A stretch of 56,579 nucleotides of DNA from Pseudomonadota bacterium (GCA_023399815.1 JAEWOJ010000048.1:1-56579), one strand, 5' to 3'; shown: positions 8,478 through 16,371, numbered from the stretch's first letter. Translations and numbers: made by a program. The notes: generated by a model not told the origin, from the letters alone.

Positions 8478-9146
8478 ATGAAGAGAAAATCCAGACATGC
8501 CGAAAGGCGCACCGACGCACTGTCGAAGGAACGCATCGTCGAAGCGGCGATCGGGATCCTCGATGCCCAGGGCGAGGCAGGGCTCACCCTGCGCGCGGTC
8601 GCCAAGCAGTTTTCGACCGGAATCGGGGCAATCTACTGGCACATCGCGAACAAGGATGAACTCCTCGAAGCGGCAACCGACGATGTCATCGCCCGGGCAA
8701 TGGCCGCCATCGCCGAAGCGTCGGCGCCCGGAGACACGATCCGGGCCATCGCGTTGGGCGTATTCGATGCAATCGACGCGCATCCCTGGGTGGGGACGCA
8801 GTTCTCGCGATCTCCCCTGCTGCTTGCGCTGGCGAAAATCGTCGAAGGCATAGGCGGTTCACTGCACAAGCTTGGCATTCCCGAGCCGGCGCAATACGAA
8901 TGCACCTCGATTCTTGTCAACTACATCCTTGGCACTGCCGGACAGAATGCAGCGAACGCGATGCTGGCGCCCCGCCTTGCATCGAGGACCGAAATCCTGA
9001 GCAGTGCCGCACTGCGCTGGACGCAGCTCGACCCGGCCGAATTCCCTTTCGTGCATCGCATGGCTGCGGTGTTGCCCCGCCACGACGACCGCCAGCAGTT
9101 CCTCGCCGGAATCGACCTGATCCTGGCCGGGATTCAACCTTCCTGA
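8478..9146 (+). CDS. TetR family regulator, TetR_C-type
   Basis: The 222-residue product has an N-terminal helix-turn-helix (about residues 16-62: LSKERIVEAAIGILDAQG, LTLRAVAKQFSTGIGAIYWHIANKDEL). The helical ligand-binding domain resembles the C-terminal domain of classic TetR repressors. It is transcribed divergently from the Tet(X)-like monooxygenase with a palindrome between them, so repression of that gene and itself, relieved by the enzyme's substrate, is the simplest reading. The 3' end overlaps the convergent marR gene by 13 nt. The ligand is unknown. Confidence 0.9.
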   Translation: MKRKSRHAERRTDALSKERIVEAAIGILDAQGEAGLTLRAVAKQFSTGIGAIYWHIANKDELLEAATDDVIARAMAAIAEASAPGDTIRAIALGVFDAIDAHPWVGTQFSRSPLLLALAKIVEGIGGSLHKLGIPEPAQYECTSILVNYILGTAGQNAANAMLAPRLASRTEILSSAALRWTQLDPAEFPFVHRMAAVLPRHDDRQQFLAGIDLILAGIQPS

Positions 9147-9646
9147 GGGCAAGCCGGGTTGCCCTCGACCGGGGGCAAGCATGGGCCGCCCGCGCAGAGT
9201 TTCTCCGCGATCCGTTTGAGGTCGCGCAGGTCGTCGGCATCGAGCAGGTCGGCGAAATGGTGGCGGACGGACTCCAGGTGCCGCGGCGTCGCCGCGCGCA
9301 GCGCGTCCCGGCCCGCGCGGGTCAGGACCAGCAGGCAGCCGCGGCCATCCTCGGGGTCGGGCGCACGCTCGATCAGCCCCCGCGCCTCCATGCGCGAGGC
9401 ATGCCGCGAGAGCCGGCTGCGCGACCACCCCATCTTGGCGGCCTGCAGGTGCAGGGTGCTGGTCGTGTCCGGGCGCTCGACCAGGGTGCTGAGCACCTCG
9501 TAGTCCGCTTCGGACAAGCCGGTGGCGGCCAGGGCCTGGCCGATCCGCGTGCGCACGCCGACCGTCATGCGCCGGAAGGCGCGCCATGCGCCCTCCTCGT
9601 CGCCGTCGAGCCAGTCCGAGGTGGCTGCTTTCTTTTTCGTTGACAT
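9134..9646 (-). CDS. MarR family transcriptional regulator
   Basis: The 170-residue product has a winged helix: LSEADYEVLSTLVERPD, TLHLQAAKMGWSRSRLSRHASRMEARGLIERAPDPEDGRGCLLVLTRAGRDAL. The RxPDPEDGR wing is typical of MarR. The start at 9646 (MSTKKKAATSD) is chosen because its first codons mirror those of the divergent reductase gene across a 17-bp inverted repeat; an upstream start at 9682 would run across the operator. It probably represses itself and the reductase-acetyltransferase fusion opposite. It overlaps the convergent tetR by 13 nt. The inducer is unknown. Confidence 0.9.
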   Translation of the reverse strand: MSTKKKAATSDWLDGDEEGAWRAFRRMTVGVRTRIGQALAATGLSEADYEVLSTLVERPDTTSTLHLQAAKMGWSRSRLSRHASRMEARGLIERAPDPEDGRGCLLVLTRAGRDALRAATPRHLESVRHHFADLLDADDLRDLKRIAEKLCAGGPCLPPVEGNPACPQEG

Positions 9647-9684
9647 GTAATCGAATATCCGCCAATCTCGATTACATGTCAACG
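9638..9684. promoter_or_regulatory. Perfect 17-bp inverted repeat over both divergent start codons
   Basis: The left arm CGTTGACATGTAATCGA (9638-9654) and right arm TCGATTACATGTCAACG (9668-9684) are exact reverse complements around a 13-nt centre. The ATG of marR lies in the left arm and the ATG of the reductase in the right arm, so both proteins begin Met-Ser-Thr. The size and position fit a MarR operator that would block both promoters; alternatively it was copied from one gene start to the other. Confidence 0.75.
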
Positions 9685-10776
9685 AACAAACCCCGCATCA
9701 TGGTGCTCGCCTGCAGCACCCGCCCCGGCGCGCTGGCCCCCGCGGTCGCGGACTGGTTCATGAGCGCAGCCGCGCCGCACGCGGAGGCGCTGGACGTGGA
9801 ATTGGTACCCGTCTCGCTGGCCGACCTGGACCTGCCGTTCCTGGACGAACCCGAGCATCCCGCGTCCGGCCTCTACCGGCAGCCGCACTCGCTGGCCTGG
9901 AGCGCGCTGGTCGACGGCGTCGACGGCTTCGTCTTCGTCACGCCCGAATACAACCACGGCATGCCCGCCGTCCTGAAGAACGCGCTCGACTACCTCGGCC
10001 GCGAATGGGCATGGAAACCAGCCGGCTTCGTCAGCTACGGCCATACCTCCGCCGGCACGCGGTCGGTGCAGCACGCCAGGCAGGTCGCGTCCGCGCTGCG
10101 GCTCGTCCCGACCGGGGCGACCGTCTCCCTCCGCATCGGCGACGCCATCGCGGAAGGACAGGTGCGGCAGGACGAGCGCCTGGACGGCCTCGCGGCCCGG
10201 CTGCTGGGGGAAGTCGTCAGGCTCGGCCACGCATTGCGGCCCATGCGCGAGCCGCTGGACGGCGCGACGCAGGCGGGACCGGTCGCCGGCTCCCATGCCC
10301 GGCGTCTGACGCCGGCGGATGCGCCCGACGTCATCGTCCTCCAGCGGTGCTGCTGGGTGGACGAGGCGCTTGCCAACCAGACCCTGGACATCCCGGCCCT
10401 GCACGAGGGCCTCGACGACGCGCGCAACTGGCTCGGGCAGTGGACCGCGCTCGGGCTGTGGCGCGACGGCAAGCTGCTCGGCATGGTCCGCGCCCGGCGC
10501 GATGGCGACGCATGGAACATCGGCCGCCTGGCCGTGGCCCCGCACATGCGCGGAACCGGCCTCGGGCGCTGGCTGCTGAGGCTCGTGGAAGGCAAGGCCG
10601 GACCGGCGTGCGCCCGGGCGACGCTGGAGACCGGCGCCCGGAGCGCGCAGAACATCCGCCTGTACCTGAGCGAAGGCTTCGAGCACATCGCCGGCATGGA
10701 AGGGGGCGATGTCGTCCATCTGGCAAAGCCGTTGCGGGAGCAGGCGGCACAGGCGGGCGCTCCGGTCAGCCACTGA
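9676..10776 (+). CDS. NAD(P)H-dependent FMN reductase fused to a GNAT acetyltransferase
   Basis: The 366-residue product has two domains. Residues 1 to about 190 form a flavodoxin-like NADPH-FMN reductase: VLACSTRPGALAPAVADWF binds the flavin phosphate, and FVTPEYNHGMPAVLKNALDYL is the family signature. Residues of about 215-360 form a GNAT domain, with VAPHMRGTGLGRWLLRLVEG as the acetyl-CoA loop and IRLYLSEGFEHI as the final strand region. Stand-alone reductases of this family reduce quinones, azo dyes or flavin. The acetylated substrate is unknown. The ATG at 9676 lies in the inverted repeat shared with marR. The linker is continuous with no frameshift, so the fusion is real unless the sequence has an error. 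Confidence 0.85.
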   Translation: MSTNKPRIMVLACSTRPGALAPAVADWFMSAAAPHAEALDVELVPVSLADLDLPFLDEPEHPASGLYRQPHSLAWSALVDGVDGFVFVTPEYNHGMPAVLKNALDYLGREWAWKPAGFVSYGHTSAGTRSVQHARQVASALRLVPTGATVSLRIGDAIAEGQVRQDERLDGLAARLLGEVVRLGHALRPMREPLDGATQAGPVAGSHARRLTPADAPDVIVLQRCCWVDEALANQTLDIPALHEGLDDARNWLGQWTALGLWRDGKLLGMVRARRDGDAWNIGRLAVAPHMRGTGLGRWLLRLVEGKAGPACARATLETGARSAQNIRLYLSEGFEHIAGMEGGDVVHLAKPLREQAAQAGAPVSH

Positions 10777-10849
10777 ACCACGGCCGGGACCGACGGTGGC
10801 CCGCAACGGCCACGCTAGAATCGCCCCGCCCTCCCGCGCGCCTGTACCG

Positions 10850-11839
10850 ATGACGTCCACAACCTCCGCCATGATGCGCATCGTCCGACGCTCCAAGGCG
10901 ATGGCGCCCGTCCTGGCATTGCTCGCCTGCATCTGGCCGGCGCTGGCGCAGACGCCCGGGCCCGATGTGTGGGAGCCGACCACGCCGAAGCTGGAAGGCG
11001 CGCAGCTGGCCCTGCTCGACGCCACGCTGGAGCGCCTGCCGCCGCAGCGGCCGGGCGTGACCGACGTGTACGTGCTGGGCGTGGCCGGCGACGCCGACGA
11101 GGACGTGTTCCGCAACGAGGTCGCCTACCTGCGGCAGTTGTCGGCGCAGCGCTGGGATGCGGCCGGGCGCATGGTGGCCCTGGCCAACCAGCCGGACACG
11201 CTTGCCGGCGAAGGCAGGCTGCCGCTGGCCACCTACGAGAGCATCGGCCATGCGCTCGACAGGCTGGGGCAGCTACTGGACCCGCGCGAGGACGTGCTGT
11301 TCCTGTACCTGAGCAGCCATGGCCTGGACGACAACAGCGTCTACCTGCACACCGGACCGGACGAGGAGGATTACCTCGCGCCGGAGGACCTGGCGCAGCT
11401 GCTGGACGAGGCGAAGATCGGCAATGCGGTGATCGTGGTCTCGGCCTGCTACTCGGGCGGGTTCGTGCCGGTGCTGAAGGCGCCCAACCGCATGGTCATC
11501 ACCGCCGCGCGCAAGGACCGCCCGTCGTTCGGCTGCGGCAACACCGACAGCGCCACCTGGTTCGGCCGCGCCTTCCTGGTCGAGGCGCTCAACGCCACCA
11601 ACGACTTCGCCGCCGCCTTCGGCATGGCCCGCGACAGCGTACGCCGGCGGGAGCAGGAAGAAGGCGAGCTGCCGTCGCAACCGCAGCTCTTCGCCGGCAA
11701 GGCGATCGCGCCGGTGCTGGCGCGGTGGCGCATGGGCCTGCCCGGGAGCGCGCCGGTGCCGTACCCGTTCGGGCATGCGCCGCAGCCACTGCCGCCCGGG
11801 AACCAGGCCTCCGCTGCCAGCACCCCAAAATCGCGATAG
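10850..11839 (+). CDS. Secreted C13/caspase-like cysteine peptidase homologue
   Basis: The 329-residue product has a signal peptide ending near ALAQTPG, so it is probably periplasmic. The core resembles the legumain/C13 and caspase-type fold: a strand ending FLYLSSHG gives the candidate His (H157), and VIVVSACYSGGF gives the candidate Cys (C200), with the expected spacing of about 40 residues. FGCGNTDSATWFGRAFL follows, as in bacterial C13 proteins. Start is uncertain: ATG 10850 or the double ATG at 10871. TAGAAT at 10816-10821 is a plausible -10 site and favours 10850. A strong REP palindrome begins 10 nt after the stop codon. Substrate unknown. Confidence 0.83.
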   Translation: MTSTTSAMMRIVRRSKAMAPVLALLACIWPALAQTPGPDVWEPTTPKLEGAQLALLDATLERLPPQRPGVTDVYVLGVAGDADEDVFRNEVAYLRQLSAQRWDAAGRMVALANQPDTLAGEGRLPLATYESIGHALDRLGQLLDPREDVLFLYLSSHGLDDNSVYLHTGPDEEDYLAPEDLAQLLDEAKIGNAVIVVSACYSGGFVPVLKAPNRMVITAARKDRPSFGCGNTDSATWFGRAFLVEALNATNDFAAAFGMARDSVRRREQEEGELPSQPQLFAGKAIAPVLARWRMGLPGSAPVPYPFGHAPQPLPPGNQASAASTPKSR

Positions 11840-11848
11840 AAGCAGCGT

Positions 11849-11926
11849 GTAGGAGCGACGCGAGTCGCGATGGGGCTTTCGGCAGAACACTCGGCAAGAC
11901 CCCATCGCGACTCGCGTCGCTCCTAC
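11849..11926. repeat. REP pair forming a perfect 27-bp palindrome
   Basis: The arms 11849-11875 (GTAGGAGCGACGCGAGTCGC and on) and 11900-11926 are exact reverse complements separated by 24 nt. The arm has the same GTAGGAGCGACG core as the REPs flanking the RAYT gene. It begins 10 nt after the C13-like gene's stop, so its RNA would fold into a very stable hairpin that could end or protect the transcript. Confidence 0.9.
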
Positions 11927-12022
11927 GGGTATTTGCGTATTTGCGTTGCCTGCGATTCCAGGGTCGGTATTGCACCGGCCACCCTGCAGTACGATGCCTG
12001 CACTCGACTTCGGGAGAACGTC

Positions 12023-12487
12023 ATGTCCTTCATGCCTGCCGGCGCGCTTGCCGCGTTGCTGATGCTTGCCATGCCTGCTGCCGCGCAACCGGCGGCGGCG
12101 CCGGCCTATGACCCGGGGCTGGCGACGACGTTCGGCGCCGACGAACGCGGCATGCGCGCCTATGTGCTGGTCATCCTGAAGACCGGGCCGAACAGGGTGC
12201 CGGACGGGCCGGAACGCGATGCGATGTTCCGCGGCCACTTCGCCAACATGCAGCGCCTGTCGGACGAGGGCAAGCTGGTGCTGGCCGGTCCGCTGGATGG
12301 CGTGGACGGCTGGCGCGGGCTGTTCGTCTTCGCCGTGGCCGACATCGAGGAAGCGCGCCGGCTCGCCGCGACCGACCCGGTGCTGGTCAACGGCGAGATG
12401 GTGGCCGAATACCACACGTACTACGGCAGCGCCGCGCTGATCGGCCTGGCCGAGGTGCACAAGCGGCTGGTCAAGCCGCAGCCCTGA
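12023..12487 (+). CDS. Periplasmic YciI-like protein
   Basis: The 154-residue product has a signal peptide (MSFMPAGALAALLMLAMPAAAQP) and a YCII domain from about residue 45: RAYVLVILKTGPN, HFANMQRLSDEGKLVLAGPLDG, GLFVFAVADIEEARRLAATDPVLVNG. YCII domains are ferredoxin-like folds whose function is usually unknown, and most are cytoplasmic, so export is unusual. GGGAGA lies about 5 nt before the ATG. The gene lies between a REP palindrome and a convergent phosphoesterase gene that ends 9 nt away. No enzymatic role is claimed. Confidence 0.85.
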   Translation: MSFMPAGALAALLMLAMPAAAQPAAAPAYDPGLATTFGADERGMRAYVLVILKTGPNRVPDGPERDAMFRGHFANMQRLSDEGKLVLAGPLDGVDGWRGLFVFAVADIEEARRLAATDPVLVNGEMVAEYHTYYGSAALIGLAEVHKRLVKPQP

Positions 12488-12496
12488 GCCCTGCGC

Positions 12497-14023
12497 TCAG
12501 GGCTGCGCGTCCTGCAGGCGATAGGTGGTGCGGCTGCGGTATTCCCTGCCGCTGAGCGTGGCGCGCACCTCGACGGCGTGCTCGCCCGCCTCCAGTTTCG
12601 TCGGCAGCGCCGCGCGCCACAGGTGCGATGACGGCGTCGCCTCGGGCGAGCGGTCGTAGCCGCGCAGGCCGTCGGCCAGGTCGTCGGCCACGTTCTCCAC
12701 CAGCAGGCGCGGATCGGGCTGCTCGACGCGCTTCATCGGCTGCCAGTCGCCGCCGTCCACGCGGAACTCCACCGGCAGGCCGTCGTAGCCCATGAACACG
12801 TTGGCGTACACGCCCCAGGCCGGATACGCACCGCGGCGCAGCACCTTCGGCGCATGCAGCGCGATCTGCGCGTCGGCCGGCGCGCGGGCGACGCGGTATT
12901 CCACGCGGTAGCGGCCCTGCGGCTGCACGTCGAGCAGGCCGTAGCCGTTGGGCGTGCCGTCGGACATGGTGGTGTCGGGAATGCCCTGCGCATCTTTCAC
13001 CCCCGACCAGAACGCGCCGCAGGCCGCGCCGACGTTGTACTCGTGCAGCGGCCGCGCGCCCTGCCAGCCCTGCGCCGCGCTCCAGAACACCTGGTTCTGG
13101 TTGTGGGTATGGCCGCTCAGGACCAGCGGATGTTCCACCTTTTCCAGCAGCGCGAACAGGCGCGCGCGGTCCTCGGCGCGGAACACGTGGTCGAACAGCG
13201 GGATGTGGATGCCCAGCACCACCAGCCGGTCCTTCGGCACCGTCGGCAGGTAGCGCTCGAGGAAGGCGAACTGGTCCTCGCGCAGGCCGCCGACGTAGGC
13301 CGGCTTGCGCCCCGGCTGGGCGATGACGTCGTCCAGGCCGATGAACACCATCGACGGCTCCTCCCAGGCATAGGTGTCCGGGCCGAGCTGGCGGTGGAAG
13401 CTGTCCAGCGAAGCGGCGTCGCTGTCCGCGCCGGAGTCCAGGTCGTGGTTGCCCGGCACGTGCAGCCACGGCACGCCGAGCGAGGCCACCGCCTTGACCA
13501 GGAGTGGATACAGCGAGGGATCGTCGTTGGTGATGTCGCCCAGGGTCATGCCCAGCCGCGCCGTGTGCCGGCCGCGCAGCGGCGCGACGATGTCGCGCTC
13601 GAAGTAGTCCACGTCCAGCGGGCTGGCGGTCTGGCTGTCGGCCATCACCAGCGCCTGGAAGCTGGCCGGCGCATCGAGCTGCGGCACCAGCGCGAACGGC
13701 CGGCACTGCCCACCGCCGGTCTCGCCGGCACGCGGGCGCCAGATGTCCGGCAGGCCGTCGGCGCGCGGCGCGGCGCGATGCGCGGCCGGCTTGATGACGA
13801 ACACCGTGGGCTGCACGGAATCCGGCAGGCGATAGCGGCCATCGCGGCCGGTCACGGCGATGTGCTCGCCGTCGGAAACGCGGATGCCCGGCAGCGGCTT
13901 CTCACCCGCATCGCGCATGCCGTTGCCGTTGGCATCCTCGAATACCGTGCCTTCCACGCAGGAGGCCGCAGCCGTCAGCGGCATACAGGCCAGCAACAAG
14001 CCGGCAAGCAGGGAGTGACGCAT
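12497..14023 (-). CDS. Secreted calcineurin-like phosphoesterase with N- and C-terminal accessory domains
   Basis: The 508-residue product starts with a signal peptide (MRHSLLAGLLLACMPLTAAAS). A beta-sandwich N-domain with VFEDANGNGMRDAGEKPLPGI, an SdrD/Cna-B-like repeat with DxNxNGxxDxGE calcium-type spacing, covers about residues 20-100. The metallophosphoesterase domain has VMADSQTAS, TLGDITNDD, VPGNHDLD, LGIHIPLFDH and SGHTHNQN. The last 150 residues match the extra domain of this phosphoesterase subfamily. It is exported, so it probably acts on an extracytoplasmic phosphate ester; substrate unknown. The ATG at 14023 is chosen over 14056 because it begins the signal peptide. Confidence 0.9.
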   Translation of the reverse strand: MRHSLLAGLLLACMPLTAAASCVEGTVFEDANGNGMRDAGEKPLPGIRVSDGEHIAVTGRDGRYRLPDSVQPTVFVIKPAAHRAAPRADGLPDIWRPRAGETGGGQCRPFALVPQLDAPASFQALVMADSQTASPLDVDYFERDIVAPLRGRHTARLGMTLGDITNDDPSLYPLLVKAVASLGVPWLHVPGNHDLDSGADSDAASLDSFHRQLGPDTYAWEEPSMVFIGLDDVIAQPGRKPAYVGGLREDQFAFLERYLPTVPKDRLVVLGIHIPLFDHVFRAEDRARLFALLEKVEHPLVLSGHTHNQNQVFWSAAQGWQGARPLHEYNVGAACGAFWSGVKDAQGIPDTTMSDGTPNGYGLLDVQPQGRYRVEYRVARAPADAQIALHAPKVLRRGAYPAWGVYANVFMGYDGLPVEFRVDGGDWQPMKRVEQPDPRLLVENVADDLADGLRGYDRSPEATPSSHLWRAALPTKLEAGEHAVEVRATLSGREYRSRTTYRLQDAQP

Positions 14024-14097
14024 CGGAGCCTCGCCAAGCAGATGGAAGGTGCGCATTATCGCGCCGTCGCATGACAGTGGAACCGGCGGATACGGGT

Positions 14098-14158
14098 GTA
14101 GGAGCGACGTGAGTCGCGATCGGGGCCTGGTCGCGTTCGCGACTCACGTCGCTCCTAC
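14098..14158. repeat. REP pair, perfect 22-bp palindrome
   Basis: GTAGGAGCGACGTGAGTCGC continuing to 14119 is the exact reverse complement of 14137-14158, with a 17-nt centre. It belongs to the same family as the REPs at 1667, 2269 and 11849. It lies between the phosphoesterase promoter region and the end of the his operon. Confidence 0.9.
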
Positions 14159-14165
14159 CGGTGCA

Positions 14166-14234
14166 TGCAGGCCGGGGCCGTGCCCCCGGCGCTCTCTGCC
14201 TCCCGTACCGCGTCGTCGGGGGTGCAACCCCGAC
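14166..14234. repeat. Dispersed element with terminator-like hairpin after the his operon
   Basis: The module GCAGGCCGGGGCCGTGCCCC followed by a GTCGGGG...CCCCGAC hairpin (14215-14221 with 14228-14234) lies 7 nt past the hisIE stop codon. A related module pair occurs at 22996-23098 downstream of hisS. The hairpin may end the his transcript, but no U-run follows it. Confidence 0.55.
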
Positions 14235-14241
14235 CCGCCGC

Positions 14242-14877
14242 TCAACCGGCCGACTTCTCCGCCGCTTTCGCATGCCGCTGCTCCAGCACCGCCACCGCGT
14301 CGTCCAGCGACAGGCCGCGCGCGCGCAGCAGCACGATCAGGTGGAACAGCAGGTCGGCCGATTCGCCGAGCAGGTCGTCGTCGCGCTGGACCACGCCGGC
14401 CAGCGCGGTCTCCACGCCCTCCTCGCCCACCTTCTGCGCGATGTGGCGCGTGCCCTTCTCGAACAGTGTCGTGGTGTAGCTGTTGAGCGGACGGTCGTGC
14501 TCGCGCTGCCTGACCAGCGCGTCCAGCGCACCCAGGAACTGCCCCGGCGCATCGCCGAAACAACTGGTGCTGCCGGTGTGGCAGGTCGGCCCGTGCGGAC
14601 GCACGCTGACCAGCAGCGTATCGGCGTCGCAGTCGGTACGGACCGCCACCAGTTCCAGGTGGTTGCCCGAGGTCTCGCCCTTGGTCCACAGGCGCTGCCG
14701 GCTGCGGCTGAAGAAGGTGACCTTGCCACCCTGCAGCGTCCGGTCCAGCGCGGCGCGGTCCATGTAGCCGAGCATCAGCACGCGCAGCGTGGCGACGTCC
14801 TGCACGATGACCGGCATCAGCCCGCCGACCTTGTCCCAGTCCAGCGCGGCCGGGTCGAAGGGGTTATCAATAGACAT
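14242..14877 (-). CDS. hisIE: Bifunctional phosphoribosyl-AMP cyclohydrolase/phosphoribosyl-ATP pyrophosphatase
   Basis: The 211-residue product catalyses steps 2 and 3 of histidine synthesis. Residues 1 to about 115 are the HisI domain (VLMLGYMDRAALDRTLQGGKVTFFSRSRQRLWTKGETSGN, with metal ligands in DCDAD and HTGSTSCF). About residues 120-211 are the HisE domain (SYTTTLFEKG, QKVGEEGVETALAG, ADLLFHLIVLL). It is the last gene of the operon, and its start overlaps the end of hisF by 11 nt. Domain order and length are those of gammaproteobacterial HisIE. Confidence 0.97.
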   Translation of the reverse strand: MSIDNPFDPAALDWDKVGGLMPVIVQDVATLRVLMLGYMDRAALDRTLQGGKVTFFSRSRQRLWTKGETSGNHLELVAVRTDCDADTLLVSVRPHGPTCHTGSTSCFGDAPGQFLGALDALVRQREHDRPLNSYTTTLFEKGTRHIAQKVGEEGVETALAGVVQRDDDLLGESADLLFHLIVLLRARGLSLDDAVAVLEQRHAKAAEKSAG

Positions 14878-15643
14878 CGCGTACCTCGATCTGCTGTTCG
14901 CGCAGGAAGCGCTTCAATTCCGGAATGGCGATGGCGCCGGAGTGGAATACGCTGGCCGCCAGCGCGCCATCCACGTCGGCCTGCTCGAACACGTCGGCGA
15001 AATGCTGCGGCGTCCCCGCGCCGCCGGAAGCGATCAGCGGCACGCTGCACAGGGCACGGGCCTGGCGCAGCTGGACGATGTCGTAGCCCTTGCGCACGCC
15101 GTCGCTGTCCATGCAGTTGAGCACGATCTCGCCGGCGCCGCGCTGCTGCGCCTCGCGCAGCCAGTCCAGGGTCAACCGCGCCTCGGCGCGGGTCTTCGCC
15201 GGGTCGCCGGTATGGGAGCGCACCCGCCACTGCCCGTCGGGTTCGCGGATGGAATCGATGCCCACCACCACGCATTGCTGGCCGAAGGTGTCGGCCAGCT
15301 CGCCGATCAGCGCCGGCCGTTCCAGCGCCGGCGTGTTAATCGAGATCTTGTCGGCGCCGGCGTTGAGGACGTCGCGCGCGGTCTCCACGTCGCGGATGCC
15401 GCCGGCCACGCAGAACGGGATGTCGATCAGGCGCGCGACGCGCTCGATCCAGGCGCGGTCCACCGAGCGCCCTTCCGGGCTGGCGGAGATGTCGTAGAAC
15501 ACCAGTTCGTCGGCGCCCTCGTCGCGGTAGCGCAGGGCCAGTTCGGCGATGTCGCCCATGTCGACGTGGTCGCGGAAGCGCACGCCCTTGACCACCCGGC
15601 CTTCGCGCACGTCCAGGCAGGGAATGATGCGGCGGCTCAACAT
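14867..15643 (-). CDS. hisF: Imidazole glycerol phosphate synthase, cyclase subunit
   Basis: The 258-residue TIM barrel closes the imidazole ring using ammonia delivered from HisH, giving imidazole glycerol phosphate and AICAR. The catalytic aspartates lie in IPCLDVREGRVVKG and LNCMDSDGVRKGYD, and phosphate-binding loops in CVAGGIRD and IASGGAGT. The ATG at 15643 overlaps the hisA end by 7 nt, so the two are probably translationally coupled. It works as a heterodimer with HisH, two genes upstream. Confidence 0.97.
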   Translation of the reverse strand: MLSRRIIPCLDVREGRVVKGVRFRDHVDMGDIAELALRYRDEGADELVFYDISASPEGRSVDRAWIERVARLIDIPFCVAGGIRDVETARDVLNAGADKISINTPALERPALIGELADTFGQQCVVVGIDSIREPDGQWRVRSHTGDPAKTRAEARLTLDWLREAQQRGAGEIVLNCMDSDGVRKGYDIVQLRQARALCSVPLIASGGAGTPQHFADVFEQADVDGALAASVFHSGAIAIPELKRFLREQQIEVRDVY

Positions 15644-16371
15644 GCCAGTGCCTCCTCCAGCCGCAGCCGGCCTTCGAGCAGGGCCTTGCCGAGCACCGCG
15701 CCGGCGCAGCCGGCCGCCTTCGCCGCGGCCACGTCGGCCACGTCGCGCACGCCGCCGGAGGCCTGCACCGCCACGCCGGGCAACAGCTTCGACAGGTGTG
15801 CATACAGCGCGATGTTGGGGCCGGACAACATGCCGTCGCGGGCGATGTCGGTGCACAGCAGGTGTTGCATGCCCGCCTGCGCGTAGCGGGTGGCGAGCGC
15901 GTCGAGGGTGACGTCGGCGGTCTCGGTCCAGCCGTGCACCGGCAGCCGCCACACGCCATCGCCATCCTGCCGCGTGTCCAGCGCGATGGTCAGCCGGTCC
16001 GCACCGAACTCCTGCAGCCAGGCCAGCACCTGCTCCGGCTCGCGCACCGCCAGCGAGCCGATCACCACGCGGCTGGCGCCGGCATCGAGGATGCGCGCCA
16101 CGTCGTCGCGGCCGCGCACGCCGCCGCCGGTCTGCACTTTCAGTGACGTATTCGCTGCGATCTGTGCCAGCAGCGGGGCCAGCGTGTAGCCGCCGGCCTT
16201 GGCCGCGTCCAGGTCGACCAGGTGCATCCAGTGCGCGCCCGCGGCGGCGAACGCCTGCGCACGCGGCAGCGGATCGTCGCCGTAGGTGGTCTGCTGCGCA
16301 TAGTCGCCCTGCAACAGGCGCACCACCAGCCCGTTACGGATGTCGAGCGCGGGATAGACGGTGAAACTCAT
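15637..16371 (-). CDS. hisA: ProFAR isomerase (phosphoribosylformimino-AICAR-P isomerase)
   Basis: The 244-residue TIM barrel performs the Amadori isomerisation of ProFAR to PRFAR. YPALDIRNGLVVRLLQGDY holds the catalytic Asp of strand 1, and the strand 5 Asp lies in CTDIARDGMLSGPN. Phosphate-binding loops are QTGGGVRGRDDV and QASGGVRDV. The ATG at 16369-16371 overlaps the hisH stop by 4 nt (ATGA). Confidence 0.97.
   Translation of the reverse strand: MSFTVYPALDIRNGLVVRLLQGDYAQQTTYGDDPLPRAQAFAAAGAHWMHLVDLDAAKAGGYTLAPLLAQIAANTSLKVQTGGGVRGRDDVARILDAGASRVVIGSLAVREPEQVLAWLQEFGADRLTIALDTRQDGDGVWRLPVHGWTETADVTLDALATRYAQAGMQHLLCTDIARDGMLSGPNIALYAHLSKLLPGVAVQASGGVRDVADVAAAKAAGCAGAVLGKALLEGRLRLEEALAC

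Noticed and set aside
14049..14250. Short open frames through the REP and dispersed element after the his operon
   Set aside because: They are translations of palindromic repeats with no domain similarity.
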